This document shows, piece by piece, positions 7,390 to 15,322 of a DNA stretch of 64,000 bases (positions are counted from its first letter, which is position 1; every line of letters begins with the position of its first letter). The DNA is from UBA11710 sp049287025 (GTDB lineage Bacteria; Patescibacteriota; Patescibacteriia; Magasanikbacterales; UBA922): assembly GCA_049287025.1 (NCBI GenBank), contig JBAQFA010000009.1, forward strand, positions 84,562 to 148,561, written 5' to 3'. Below the pieces are notes generated by a model that saw nothing but the letters and a program-made list of their open reading frames with translations, was not told the origin of the DNA and ran no database searches. A program made the position numbers and the translations under genes.

Positions 7390-8007
7390 TTATTGATTAA
7401 ATAGAAAACCTAAAAGGAATATTGTAATTATAGAAATTGCAATTTTTAGAAAATCATTTACTTTTCTTATTTTTTCATAATGTCCATATAAATTTATATA
7501 TGATATAACCATCTCAAAAAAGTCCCGTTCATCGATACGATAATATTCATACTCGAATAATTCTTTTAACTCCATAAATGACATCCGGCCCTCTAATGTT
7601 TTGGGTAACCCAGATAAATTTTTACTATGTAATCTTAAAAAATAGATACATTCACGAAAAATGATTGGTTTTTGGTTTTTATTAAATTCTTCTATATTAC
7701 TATCTAGTAAAGTTAGAAAATTTTCTTTATATTGGTTTTTATCAAAATTTAAAATATCAAATCCGTTTTTTTTAGTAAGTTCTATAAAATTTGGTAATAA
7801 TATTTCGTCGTATATTGCTAAACCATCTTCATCATATCCTGCCGTAACACTCCCAGTCACAGGTAATTCATTCGGCATTTTATTATAACTAAAAATATTT
7901 AAATTATCACTATAGTGATAATATCCTTTATTATCTAAATAAAAATCATTTATTTCTTTAATAATTTTTTCACAGTACCCAGATAAATTTTCGGTTTGAT
8001 TTTTCAT
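7390..8007 (-). CDS. C-terminally membrane-anchored protein, unknown
   Basis: 205 residues, mostly soluble and charged, with one hydrophobic helix at the very C-terminus (about 186-204), so probably tail-anchored with the bulk in the cytoplasm. No family or catalytic motif recognised. Lies between a small membrane protein gene and sppA with gaps of 5 and 8 bp, so it is very likely co-transcribed with them. Confidence 0.6.
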   Translation of the reverse strand: MKNQTENLSGYCEKIIKEINDFYLDNKGYYHYSDNLNIFSYNKMPNELPVTGSVTAGYDEDGLAIYDEILLPNFIELTKKNGFDILNFDKNQYKENFLTLLDSNIEEFNKNQKPIIFRECIYFLRLHSKNLSGLPKTLEGRMSFMELKELFEYEYYRIDERDFFEMVISYINLYGHYEKIRKVNDFLKIAISIITIFLLGFLFNQ

Positions 8008-8012
8008 AATTT

Positions 8013-8366
8013 TTATTTATTAGGCAAATTTATTTTTACAATGTTTTTCATTTTAAATATACTCACAAAAATTATTAGCGCTCCAATGATATTTAATACT
8101 GACCAAATTTCACGAGTGAGATAAAAAGGTGTTATTGGATTAAATGTTATTGCTGTAATCGCCAAAATCCATAACCAAGTTTTTTCACTTTGTTTGTAGG
8201 CGAGATAAGCGGAATATCCAGCCACGCCAGCAGTTACCCAACGCAGAATTTGATAGTAATAGTATGGATTATCAGCTAACGCCCACAGAAGCATTAGAAT
8301 GACAATAATTTTTGCAATTGTGATTGGCTGGGTTTTGTTTTGCATAGAAATATATTTAGATACCAT
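8013..8366 (-). CDS. Small three-to-four-helix membrane protein (DUF6804-like)
   Basis: 117 residues, four hydrophobic segments. Motifs YYYQILRWVTAG, AYLAYKQ, FNPITPFYL and REIWSVLNI match a widespread family of small integral membrane proteins that I associate with DUF6804; function unknown. A second ATG seven codons in (8345) is an equally good start. Part of the 9593-6512 operon. Confidence 0.65.
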   Translation of the reverse strand: MVSKYISMQNKTQPITIAKIIVILMLLWALADNPYYYYQILRWVTAGVAGYSAYLAYKQSEKTWLWILAITAITFNPITPFYLTREIWSVLNIIGALIIFVSIFKMKNIVKINLPNK

Positions 8367-8382
8367 TTTTTATCTATCGTCA

Positions 8383-8988
8383 TTAGATACCATCAAACAT
8401 AACATCAGATTTAAGGTCGTTACGACTATACAGCCCTAAGTTCATTTTTTCCGCAAATGATAGGGTACTATTATCAAGTGTATACCCGTATTGTTCTAGA
8501 AAGTCTACCCCTTTTGCTATTGCGGTCATTGCGTCACTTTCATGGATCATTTCTGATATAAATTCTGGATTGGTTTTGCCAGCATCTTTTTTAATAGTAA
8601 TTATTGTTGTATGCCCAAGTTCTTTAATAATCATATATACAAATTTTGCTTCATCAGGTAATTCCCATTCGATAGAATTTTTACCAGGTGCTTTGCTTTC
8701 AATACGTGGAAGAGATATTAATTTTTTATTATTTTTATAAAAAAATGGATGTTTGTGTTTTACAACATCACCATTTTCATATCTGATTATACAAATATCT
8801 CCATTAATAGAAATCATTCCTTTGCCTCTAGATATGCCATTAATTTTCTCTCCTTGGTCAGTTATAAATCCGCCATGATTAAAAGTGTTTAATAATATTT
8901 TAGCATCATCATCTGAAATATTTTTGGTAATGTCATTCATAAAATTATTGAGATTATAAATATTTATGTTTAATAGATTAGTAGCCAT
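8383..8988 (-). CDS. Soluble hypothetical protein
   Basis: 201 residues, no signal peptide or membrane helix. The middle is beta-rich (GKGMISINGDICIIRYENGD) and the end helical. No family recognised. Its start overlaps the end of the upstream membrane-protein gene by 19 bp, which suggests translational coupling. Co-transcribed with the sppA operon. Confidence 0.55.
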   Translation of the reverse strand: MATNLLNINIYNLNNFMNDITKNISDDDAKILLNTFNHGGFITDQGEKINGISRGKGMISINGDICIIRYENGDVVKHKHPFFYKNNKKLISLPRIESKAPGKNSIEWELPDEAKFVYMIIKELGHTTIITIKKDAGKTNPEFISEMIHESDAMTAIAKGVDFLEQYGYTLDNSTLSFAEKMNLGLYSRNDLKSDVMFDGI

Positions 8989-9593
8989 TGTAAAGGTAAT
9001 AAAAATGGTAATATAAAAAAGTTAATAACGTATGTCATCAATAAAATAAGTCCGAGAATAACAAGAGAACGTCCAAATTTTATGATAAAATTGTTTTTTT
9101 CAATGTCAAGAAAATTAGAACCCCATCCATGATAATTAAATAACCATGTGAATACACCAACGAACGTGGCAATACTAATACCTTTTTCAATGCCAAAAAA
9201 TATAGAAATCAAATAAGTAGTAGCAAACCAAATAAGTATTACACATAATAACTTATAAATTCTAATTACATTTTTATTATTTTTGCACCACAATATTATT
9301 TTGGTATTTTTGAATTTTTTTGATAAAAGTATTGGTGTGACTACAAAAATACATAAGATAAATGGTAAAACAAAGAAAATAAATTCTATATTTCGTAACC
9401 ATGGAAATAATATCCAAAATGTACGGCCAATAATTATCCATAAAAAAATGATAATCAAATAAGATGAGATTTCATCAGCTGATTTTAAAATTTGTTTCAT
9501 AAATTTTTGATTTAGATTAATCCGTCCCGCCCGAGTATATGACTCCGTAATTGTTTGCTGGTAGGAATTTTGACCTGTTATTTTATATAACAT
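8970..9593 (-). CDS. Multi-pass membrane protein, unknown
   Basis: 207 residues with about five hydrophobic helices after a 40-residue polar N-terminus. No family recognised. First gene of the minus-strand operon that ends with sppA. The start at 9593 fits a promoter 18 bp upstream, although an internal ATG at 9500 just before the first helix is possible. Confidence 0.55.
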   Translation of the reverse strand: MLYKITGQNSYQQTITESYTRAGRINLNQKFMKQILKSADEISSYLIIIFLWIIIGRTFWILFPWLRNIEFIFFVLPFILCIFVVTPILLSKKFKNTKIILWCKNNKNVIRIYKLLCVILIWFATTYLISIFFGIEKGISIATFVGVFTWLFNYHGWGSNFLDIEKNNFIIKFGRSLVILGLILLMTYVINFFILPFLLPLQWLLIY

Positions 9594-9617
9594 TTGTCTA
9601 CGGATAATTCAATATAC

Positions 9618-9646
9618 AGTATACTTGATTATTCTATTTTTATCAA
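9618..9646 (-). promoter_or_regulatory. Promoter of the sppA operon
   Basis: Minus strand TTGATA (9641-9646), 17 bp, TATACT (9618-9623). Leader would be only about 18 nt. Divergent from the promoter at 9679. Confidence 0.6.
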
Positions 9647-9678
9647 AATATGCTTTATTTTGTTATTTTATAGTTTTT

Positions 9679-9687
9679 TGCTATAAT
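9679..9687 (+). promoter_or_regulatory. Extended -10 promoter of the ATP-grasp gene
   Basis: TGCTATAAT, with the ATG 20 bp downstream; very short leader. Confidence 0.6.
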
Positions 9688-9707
9688 CTTGATGTATCAT
9701 ATAACTT

Positions 9708-10940
9708 ATGTCCATATTTATCACAAAAAATTGTTCAGACTGTGGCAGTGCGCCGACAAGTCACTGGTCAGAAAGAATGGAAGCAAGGATTTCATATTAT
9801 ATATTTCCATTTTTTAATGTATTTAATACTTGGGGACATTTTTTTGGCAAGATTTTTTTGCCTTTAACCAGAATAATCTTTCCTTATTTTATAAAATTAT
9901 TAGTGGTGTTAAAAATAATCCAAATAAAAAATGAGCCAGATGAGAAAAATAATTGGCGGAGTAAAGTTTTGTGGGAAGAAGCTGAAAAGAGAGGAATTAA
10001 AATGACTGAACTTAGGCCATTTGGTAAATATGTAGATAATTTTTGGGCAGAGTATAAGGGAGAAAAGATTTTTTTTGATGGCTTACCTCGACCAAAGGAT
10101 AAAGTTTATTCAGCTCTAGATTGGATTGATAATAAAACCGAAATGGCGAAACGATTTTTGGCACAAGGTTTTCCAGTAGCCAAAGGTGGAATCGTCACCA
10201 GCTTGAAACAAGCAAAAAAAGTTTTTCAAAAATTATCCAAACCAGTTATTACCAAACCAAATGAAGGCTCACGCAGTCGTCATACTACAATTCACATTAC
10301 CAATGAAGCTGAATTGAAAATTGGCTTTGATAAAGTAAAACAATTGTCTCCTTGGGTAGCGATTCAAGAAGAACTAATTGGACCAGTTTATCGGGCGACA
10401 GTAATAAATAAAAAGTTAGTGGCGATTTTACGGCGTGATCCAGCCTGTGTGTATGGTGATGGAGAGAGTAATATAAAAGAATTGGTTATAAAAGAAAATA
10501 ATAATCCACTACGGCATGGTCCATTATTTCATGAATTGGTTTTGGATAATGAAGCAATCTCAGAACTTAGTTATCAAAGTTTAATTTTAGATTCTATTCC
10601 TACTTTAGATCAAAGAGTGACCCTAGGTACCAAGACCAGTCGAGGTTCAGGTGGATCAATTGTGGATGTGACAGAAGAAACACACAATGATACAAAAAAA
10701 TTATTTAATGATGTCGGTGAATTTTTAAATTATCCTTGTGTGGGAATTGATTTTATTATTTCGGATATAAAAAAATCTTGGGTAGAAACTCCAAGATGTG
10801 GAATAATTGAATGTAATAGTTTACCCTTTATTGATCTTCATCATTTTCCTTTATTAGGCAAACCAATTAATGTGGCTGGCGCGATTTGGGATTTTATTTA
10901 CCCCGTGTCATCGGGAAAATTATTTACTGATGTAAAATAA
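9708..10940 (+). CDS. ATP-grasp ligase related to the cyanophycin synthetase ATP-grasp domain
   Basis: 410 residues. After a poorly conserved N-terminal 70 residues with hydrophobic stretches, residues about 140-400 are an ATP-grasp fold: the K-x-x-x-KPNEGSRSR nucleotide loop, VYRATVINKKLVAILRR, VYGDGESNIKELV, and the metal-site motif ending IECNSLP. These are closest to the central domain of cyanophycin synthetase, but the Mur-ligase half is absent, so it is not CphA. Likely an amino-acid or peptide ligase acting on an acceptor carboxylate; substrate unknown. Monocistronic. Confidence 0.7.
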   Translation: MSIFITKNCSDCGSAPTSHWSERMEARISYYIFPFFNVFNTWGHFFGKIFLPLTRIIFPYFIKLLVVLKIIQIKNEPDEKNNWRSKVLWEEAEKRGIKMTELRPFGKYVDNFWAEYKGEKIFFDGLPRPKDKVYSALDWIDNKTEMAKRFLAQGFPVAKGGIVTSLKQAKKVFQKLSKPVITKPNEGSRSRHTTIHITNEAELKIGFDKVKQLSPWVAIQEELIGPVYRATVINKKLVAILRRDPACVYGDGESNIKELVIKENNNPLRHGPLFHELVLDNEAISELSYQSLILDSIPTLDQRVTLGTKTSRGSGGSIVDVTEETHNDTKKLFNDVGEFLNYPCVGIDFIISDIKKSWVETPRCGIIECNSLPFIDLHHFPLLGKPINVAGAIWDFIYPVSSGKLFTDVK

Positions 10941-10992
10941 GTGGATAATTTAACTTATAAAATTATCTGTTCAAATCCGTTACAATCTGCTT

Positions 10993-11025
10993 AATCTGCT
11001 GTCTTCTCCAATTTAACAGCAGATT
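10993..11025. repeat. Inverted repeat downstream of the ATP-grasp gene
   Basis: Perfect 10-bp arms AATCTGCTGT/ACAGCAGATT with a 13-nt loop and further copies of GCAGATT nearby; no T-tract, so more likely a repeat element than a terminator. Confidence 0.6.
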
Positions 11026-11094
11026 TGAACAAATTAAAGCAGATTAAAACAGAAAATTGATATAAAGTTTTAAGAGTTTATTTTACTAGGTTTG

Positions 11095-11514
11095 TTAGGA
11101 TTCTTCAACTAGATAGTCACCTAAGAATTTTTTGAAATCTTCTATTTTTGGAATTGTGCCAACATCATGAAGATGACCGATCGGACTATATTCCGGACTC
11201 AGTTCATAATGTCCGCGAATTTCACTATCAGCAAAAAGACGAATATGATATTGATGTTCAAAACCGTCCATTCGTCTTACACTCAGAATTTCTTCATCAT
11301 CCACCCAAGCCACTTTATTAATTTTAAAATTGTGTTGTTTTAGATATTCTTCTAATTCTGTTTTATCCACACCAGCCCTAAGATAACCAAGATGAAAATT
11401 TTGGCGAGGTGGATAAGGATGGTAACCTAATTTTTTTGCCAGATCTCTACAAATCGGGAAAAAAGGGGAAATCAATATCCAGAAGATTTTTTTTGCAAAG
11501 TTTATAATATTCAT
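11095..11514 (-). CDS. Conserved hypothetical protein with N-terminal hydrophobic segment
   Basis: 139 residues. One hydrophobic segment (about 7-22), then a compact domain with many His, Tyr and Asp (HLGYLRAGVD, VRRMDGFEHQYHIRLF, IRGHYELSPE). I recall this layout among uncharacterised CPR proteins but know no function. The His/Glu-rich strands could bind metal. Monocistronic. Confidence 0.6.
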   Translation of the reverse strand: MNIINFAKKIFWILISPFFPICRDLAKKLGYHPYPPRQNFHLGYLRAGVDKTELEEYLKQHNFKINKVAWVDDEEILSVRRMDGFEHQYHIRLFADSEIRGHYELSPEYSPIGHLHDVGTIPKIEDFKKFLGDYLVEES

Positions 11515-11575
11515 AAAATTGTATATATTTTATCATTTATTGTATGGGAATGGCAATGACATTGGTAAAAAGCAA

Positions 11576-11602
11576 AAAATCCCTTTTCGGGATTTTTTTG
11601 CC
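11576..11602 (-). terminator. Terminator of the tRNA-fMet/tRNA-Gly transcript
   Basis: AAATCCC-TTTTC-GGGATTT stem with A- and T-tracts on both sides, so it can work in both directions. Confidence 0.75.
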
Positions 11603-11686
11603 ATACAGTTTTGGGCATCTTTAGATAACTAAATTTAACCCGTTGATATTATACACTATCCACAAAATTGTGTAAATAGTGTATAG

Positions 11687-11760
11687 AGCGGTAGACCAGA
11701 TTCGAACTGGCGACCTTCTCCTTGGCAAGGAGACGTTCTAGCCAACTGAACTACTACCGC
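11687..11760 (-). tRNA. tRNA-Gly(GCC)
   Basis: Acceptor GCGGTAG/CTACCGC, anticodon stem TCTCC/GGAGA with loop TTGCCAA (GCC), T-loop TTCGAAT, discriminator T. CCA not encoded. Downstream of the initiator tRNA on the same transcript. Confidence 0.95.
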
Positions 11761-11819
11761 ACTTGTTGGCTTTTTGTAAAAAAGATTATACCAGAAACTT
11801 TTTAGGCTTGCAAGCCTAG

Positions 11820-11892
11820 TTGCGGAGCCGGGACTCGAACCCGGAACCTCCGGGTTATGGGCCCGGCGAGCTGCCAATTGCTCTACCCCGCG
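11820..11892 (-). tRNA. Initiator tRNA-fMet(CAT) with C33
   Basis: Initiator hallmarks: unpaired C1/A72 at the acceptor end and three G:C pairs closing the anticodon stem (CCGGG/CCCGG). The loop is CCCATAA: base 33, almost always U before the anticodon, is C here. T-loop TTCGAGT. CCA not encoded. Confidence 0.93.
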
Positions 11893-11913
11893 ATGATATA
11901 ATTTGTGAAGACT

Positions 11914-11942
11914 ATTATATATGGTAATCTCAAAAAAATCAA
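11914..11942 (-). promoter_or_regulatory. Promoter of tRNA-fMet/tRNA-Gly
   Basis: Minus strand TTGATT (11937-11942), 17 bp, TATAAT (11914-11919), ending 21 bp before the initiator tRNA. Confidence 0.7.
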
Positions 11943-11979
11943 GTCTGTCCTGTGGGTATATAGTGCGGTGGTGTTTTTA

Positions 11980-12008
11980 TTGACTTTTGTTTAATTTTAG
12001 GGCAAAAT
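11980..12008 (+). promoter_or_regulatory. Promoter of epmA, deciding its start
   Basis: TTGACT (11980-11985), 17 bp, CAAAAT (12003-12008). The -10 overlaps an upstream in-frame ATG at 12007, so the message would begin after it and the ATG at 12019 is the better start. Confidence 0.55.
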
Positions 12009-12018
12009 GGTTTCTGTT

Positions 12019-13020
12019 ATGACACACGTCTATCATATTGCGAAAAACAAAAAGAATTTAGAACTACGCTTCCAAATTATTAGATTAATTCGGGAATGGT
12101 TTTGGGCACAAAATTTTGTTGAGGTAGAATCACCTTTGATTGTAAAATTGCCTGGTCAAGAACCAAACTTATCCCCAATGAGAGTTAATGTACATAATGA
12201 AAGACAAGAAGAGTTTGTTGGTTATCTCCATACTTCTCCAGAATATACTATGAAGAAAATGCTTTCGGCTGGTTTTGAAAATATTTTTTATTTGGGCAAG
12301 TGTTTTCGTGACAAAGAAAGTTTTGGGGGAACGCATAGCCTAGAATTTACGATGTTGGAATTTTATAGAGTGGATTCGGATATGTTTGATTTGATGAGAG
12401 ATGTGGAAAGTCTTTATAATTTTGTAAGTGAAAGATTGAAGATTGAAGATTTAAGATCAGAAGAGCAGAAGATCAAATTTAAAAGAATTTCAATGAAAGA
12501 TTTGTGGGAAGAATATGTTGGAGTAAACTTGGACGAATATTTGGAAACGAATAAAATGTTAGAACTATGTAAACAGTTTGGCTATAACGTAAGTGACGAT
12601 GAAACTTATGAAGAATTATTTTATCGGATATTTTTAAATAAAATTGAAGCCAATCTGACTGAACCGACAATTGTGTATAATTACCCGGCTCAAATGGCCG
12701 CTTTATCAAAAGTATCAGAAGACAATCCAGGTTATGCAGAAAGATTTGAAATATATATAAATGGAATTGAACTAGCCAATGCTTTTTCTGAGTTAACTGA
12801 TCCACAAGAACAATTGAGACGATTAAAAGAAGAACAAATGGAACGAGGAAAATTAGGTTTGGATGTTTATGATATAGATATGGAATTTATTGAGGCTCTA
12901 AAAAATATGCCAAAATCAGCGGGGATAGCTCTGGGGGTGGATAGATTGGTGATGGTAATGGGGGGTTGTCAGGAGATAAATAATGTGATAACATTACCGG
13001 CGTCAGAACTTTTTCAATAA
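12019..13020 (+). CDS. epmA: EF-P lysine ligase (EpmA/GenX/PoxA-like, lysyl-tRNA synthetase paralogue)
   Basis: 333 residues, the size of EpmA and much shorter than LysRS because the anticodon-binding domain is missing. Class II synthetase core: motif 2 as CFRDKES...EFTMLEFYR, the TSPEYTMKKML stretch, ERFEIYINGIELANAFSEL and the motif 3 segment ALGVDRLVM. EpmA activates lysine (or beta-lysine) and attaches it to a conserved lysine of EF-P. The EF-P gene follows 74 bp downstream, which strongly supports the role. A 7-bp tandem repeat (about 12431-12458) lies in the coding region. The beta-lysine-forming aminomutase EpmB is not in this window. Confidence 0.88.
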   Translation: MTHVYHIAKNKKNLELRFQIIRLIREWFWAQNFVEVESPLIVKLPGQEPNLSPMRVNVHNERQEEFVGYLHTSPEYTMKKMLSAGFENIFYLGKCFRDKESFGGTHSLEFTMLEFYRVDSDMFDLMRDVESLYNFVSERLKIEDLRSEEQKIKFKRISMKDLWEEYVGVNLDEYLETNKMLELCKQFGYNVSDDETYEELFYRIFLNKIEANLTEPTIVYNYPAQMAALSKVSEDNPGYAERFEIYINGIELANAFSELTDPQEQLRRLKEEQMERGKLGLDVYDIDMEFIEALKNMPKSAGIALGVDRLVMVMGGCQEINNVITLPASELFQ

Positions 13021-13094
13021 AGCAAGAAAGCAAAAAAACACAAAACAAAGTTTGTTTTTATGTTTTATTGTTTTTATGTTTTAATGAATAAAAT

Positions 13095-13661
13095 ATGGGC
13101 GACACAACCGACATCAGAAAAGGGGCAGTCATTCGTCATAATGGCGATTTGTTTGTTGTCACTTTTTGTCAATTTGTTAATCCAGGCAAAGGCGTGGCTT
13201 TTACCAAAACCAAGATGAAAGGTATTTCTTCTGGTAAAACCATAGAAAATACTTATAAGAGTGGGGAATCAGTGGATACAGTCCAAGTAGATTATGTAAA
13301 TATGCAGTATTTGTATCACAATGGCAGTATCTATTCTTTTATGAACCAAACAAGCTACGAGACAGTAGAGGTTGATGGTGAATTATTGGGAGATGATGCA
13401 AAATATTTAAAAGAAGGTTTGGAGTTAGTTATGGCTACTTTTGAAGATCGAGTAGTGGCGATGCAATTGCCAAAAAAGATTCAATATAAAGTTTTGGAAT
13501 CACCACCAGCTGTAAAAGGTGACACAGCGAGTGGTAATGTGACCAAAGAAATAAAATTGGATAATGGTTTGGATATTTATGCGCCAATTTTTATAAAAGA
13601 AGGTGAAGAGATTTTGGTTAATACTGAAACGGGTGATTATGCAGGGAGAGTTAATGAATAA
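13095..13661 (+). CDS. efp: Elongation factor P
   Basis: 188 residues, normal EF-P length, three beta-barrel domains. The domain I loop reads NPGKG with Lys32, the residue lysylated in EpmA-type systems; the start DIRKGAVIRHNGDLFVV and the end GDYAGRV are typical. EF-P binds ribosomes stalled on consecutive prolines. Follows epmA, so the modifying enzyme and its target are encoded together. A palindromic element and a terminator follow. Confidence 0.95.
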   Translation: MGDTTDIRKGAVIRHNGDLFVVTFCQFVNPGKGVAFTKTKMKGISSGKTIENTYKSGESVDTVQVDYVNMQYLYHNGSIYSFMNQTSYETVEVDGELLGDDAKYLKEGLELVMATFEDRVVAMQLPKKIQYKVLESPPAVKGDTASGNVTKEIKLDNGLDIYAPIFIKEGEEILVNTETGDYAGRVNE

Positions 13662-13734
13662 ACATTGACCCACCTGCAACGCTTGCACTAGCATTGCAGG
13701 CAGGTTTCACAGATTAAAATTTAGATTTCACTGA
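13662..13734. repeat. Palindromic element, CATTGA family, after efp
   Basis: CATTGA, then a GC-rich imperfect palindrome (ACCTGCAACGCT ... AGCATTGCAGGCAGGT), then TTTCACAGATTA and TTTCACTGATTA. Same layout as elements at 31138, 42900 and 46121. Confidence 0.7.
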
Positions 13735-13737
13735 TTA

Positions 13738-13763
13738 TAAAACCCGCTTGATGGCGGGTTTTG
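13738..13763 (+). terminator. Terminator after efp
   Basis: AACCCGC-TTGATG-GCGGGTT followed by TTGTTT. Confidence 0.75.
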
Positions 13764-13784
13764 TTTATGTATGGTTTATAGTTA

Positions 13785-14081
13785 TTACCGTATTAAAAAA
13801 TATATCAATAAAATTTGTCCAGCAAGAATTAAAGCTAAAACAGCTTGAAAAGAAATCTTTTTAGTTTTATGACGAAAAAAGTGCATACCAAGTAGGGCGC
13901 CGACTGAACCACCAACCAAACTAAGAATCCACAAAGTTTTTTCTGAAGTTCTACTCTTGCCTGGTATTTGTGATTTTATTTTATCTAATCCAAAATAAAA
14001 AAAAGTAATAATATTTATTACTAAAAAATAGATCAAAATTATTTGCGTGAAAATATTCAAACTAATAAACCAAGCAATCAT
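13785..14081 (-). CDS. DUF1294 small membrane protein
   Basis: 98 residues with about three hydrophobic helices. The DKIKSQIPGKSRTSEKTL stretch, then GGSVGALLGMHFFRHKTKK, is the DUF1294 signature. Function unknown; often near nucleic-acid-binding proteins in other genomes. Three base pairs after the PH-domain gene, so probably one operon. Confidence 0.85.
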   Translation of the reverse strand: MIAWFISLNIFTQIILIYFLVINIITFFYFGLDKIKSQIPGKSRTSEKTLWILSLVGGSVGALLGMHFFRHKTKKISFQAVLALILAGQILLIYFLIR

Positions 14082-14084
14082 ATT

Positions 14085-14627
14085 TTAGGTAGTTTGTCTG
14101 TGGTGTTTGGCATCTTCATCAGACAGGTGAATAAGAGCTTGGCGGACTTCATTGGGGTGAGGAATATTATAAAATACCATGTGAATATTATTGGAAGCCG
14201 TTTTTACAGTTAAATTGCCATAGTGAAGAATCGTCGCCCAAAAGCCACTGACATCTACGGTTACATCTTGAATTCTGAATAGATCAGCTTCTGACACTGA
14301 CCGAGAAAATAAGCCAAACTGTTCTATATCAACAATTCTATCATTGGTGACGATCCAAATATCTAGATAAAAATCAATAAATTGGGCATAGAAAAATAAA
14401 AATAAACTAAGATAATAAATACTAGCAAACAGAATTGACAATGGATAAAAAATTTCTCCAGCTAACAAATGAGGGTAGAGATTATTAATTAAAAAATATA
14501 TAACACCTGGTACCAAGATTAAAATTAAGAAAAGCAAAACCGTAGGTACAAAGGTAATATAGTGTCGGCGGAGTAGATATTCTATCCGTTCGTAGGCTTT
14601 TTGTTTTATAAGGTGAGAAATTTGCAT
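14085..14627 (-). CDS. Membrane protein with bacterial PH (YdbS-like) domain
   Basis: 180 residues from the ATG at 14627, which follows the upstream stop by 4 bp; the longer frame from 14699 would overlap the upstream gene. Two hydrophobic helices (about 25-50 and 60-85), then a PH-like domain: TNDRIVDIEQFGLFSRSVSEADL, IQDVTVDVSGFWATILHYGNLTVKTAS. Such proteins are membrane-bound and of unknown role. Middle of a three-gene run of membrane proteins. Confidence 0.8.
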   Translation of the reverse strand: MQISHLIKQKAYERIEYLLRRHYITFVPTVLLFLILILVPGVIYFLINNLYPHLLAGEIFYPLSILFASIYYLSLFLFFYAQFIDFYLDIWIVTNDRIVDIEQFGLFSRSVSEADLFRIQDVTVDVSGFWATILHYGNLTVKTASNNIHMVFYNIPHPNEVRQALIHLSDEDAKHHRQTT

Positions 14628-14631
14628 AGTA

Positions 14632-14892
14632 TTAAAATATTGGAGTGCTAATAAGCCAGTCAGAATTAAATAAAGTGACTGGTATGCGCCAATCGACATC
14701 TATTAACAAGTTCCAAGTAAAATACATAGTAAGCACAGTTAAAGCAAAGACAATAAAAGTCATGACAAAACTAACCAATGTAAAAGAAGCGGTGATGGTA
14801 ATGTGATAAAAGTTCATGATAGAAAAAGCCGCAAAAATTGCCAAGAAAGCGAAATAGATGAATAAGAAAACGTAGAGAGGGATGGATAACAT
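14632..14892 (-). CDS. Small two-helix membrane protein, unknown
   Basis: 86 residues, three hydrophobic segments, almost no polar domain. No named family recognised. First gene of the run that continues into the PH-domain and DUF1294 genes; its stop is 4 bp before the next start, which argues that it is real. Confidence 0.6.
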   Translation of the reverse strand: MLSIPLYVFLFIYFAFLAIFAAFSIMNFYHITITASFTLVSFVMTFIVFALTVLTMYFTWNLLIDVDWRIPVTLFNSDWLISTPIF

Positions 14893-14905
14893 ATTTTTAA
14901 ATTTA

Positions 14906-15289
14906 CTAATTTTCAGTTTTCAATTTACTTTTTGATGTTTTGATTATTTTGGCAAATATTAAATTGAGTTCATGAGCCTCTTGCCAGAGAATTCTAGAGC
15001 GCTCTCTAGCTGGTTCGTAAGCATTAGCAATCAATCTTAACCATAATTTTGTTTCTTTGACTTCCTTTTTGCTAATATTTACTTTGTGTGTAAAATCTTT
15101 TGTTGATTCAGCTTCATTGGCTTCATAATAATTAGCCGCTTGACTGGTTCCAGATTTAATTATTTGTAAAATTAGATTTTTGGTTATTTCATTAATTGGT
15201 ATAGTTTTGGCAAAATTTATTATATTTTCAGCAAATTTGGCAGTTCTTTCTTCTAGATCATATTGTTTTTTATTGTTGTCGCCCTCCAT
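14906..15289 (-). CDS. Four-helix bundle protein (23S rRNA intervening-sequence family)
   Basis: 127 residues, all helical. DLEERTAKFAENIINFAK, SGTSQAANYYEANEAES and KVNISKKEVKETKLWLRLI are diagnostic of the S23/intervening-sequence protein family (TIGR02436 type). Such proteins were found in rRNA inserts but are widespread as free-standing genes, and are thought to bind nucleic acid. Here it is not in an rRNA gene but just after ruvB, separated by a short heptamer tract (15293-15323). Confidence 0.88.
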   Translation of the reverse strand: MEGDNNKKQYDLEERTAKFAENIINFAKTIPINEITKNLILQIIKSGTSQAANYYEANEAESTKDFTHKVNISKKEVKETKLWLRLIANAYEPARERSRILWQEAHELNLIFAKIIKTSKSKLKTEN

Positions 15290-15322
15290 ATTAGAAAATT
15301 GAAAATTATGAAAATTGAAAAT

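Noticed and set aside
9625..9867. 80-codon plus-strand ORF
   Set aside because: Out of frame with the ATP-grasp gene and begins before its promoter.
11803..11818. 16-bp perfect palindrome TAGGCTTGCAAGCCTA between two tRNAs
   Set aside because: No T-tract in the direction of transcription and no other copies, so neither a terminator nor a repeat can be supported; possibly a processing site.
11656..11877. 73-codon minus-strand ORF
   Set aside because: Overlaps tRNA-Gly and initiator tRNA; a shadow of RNA genes.
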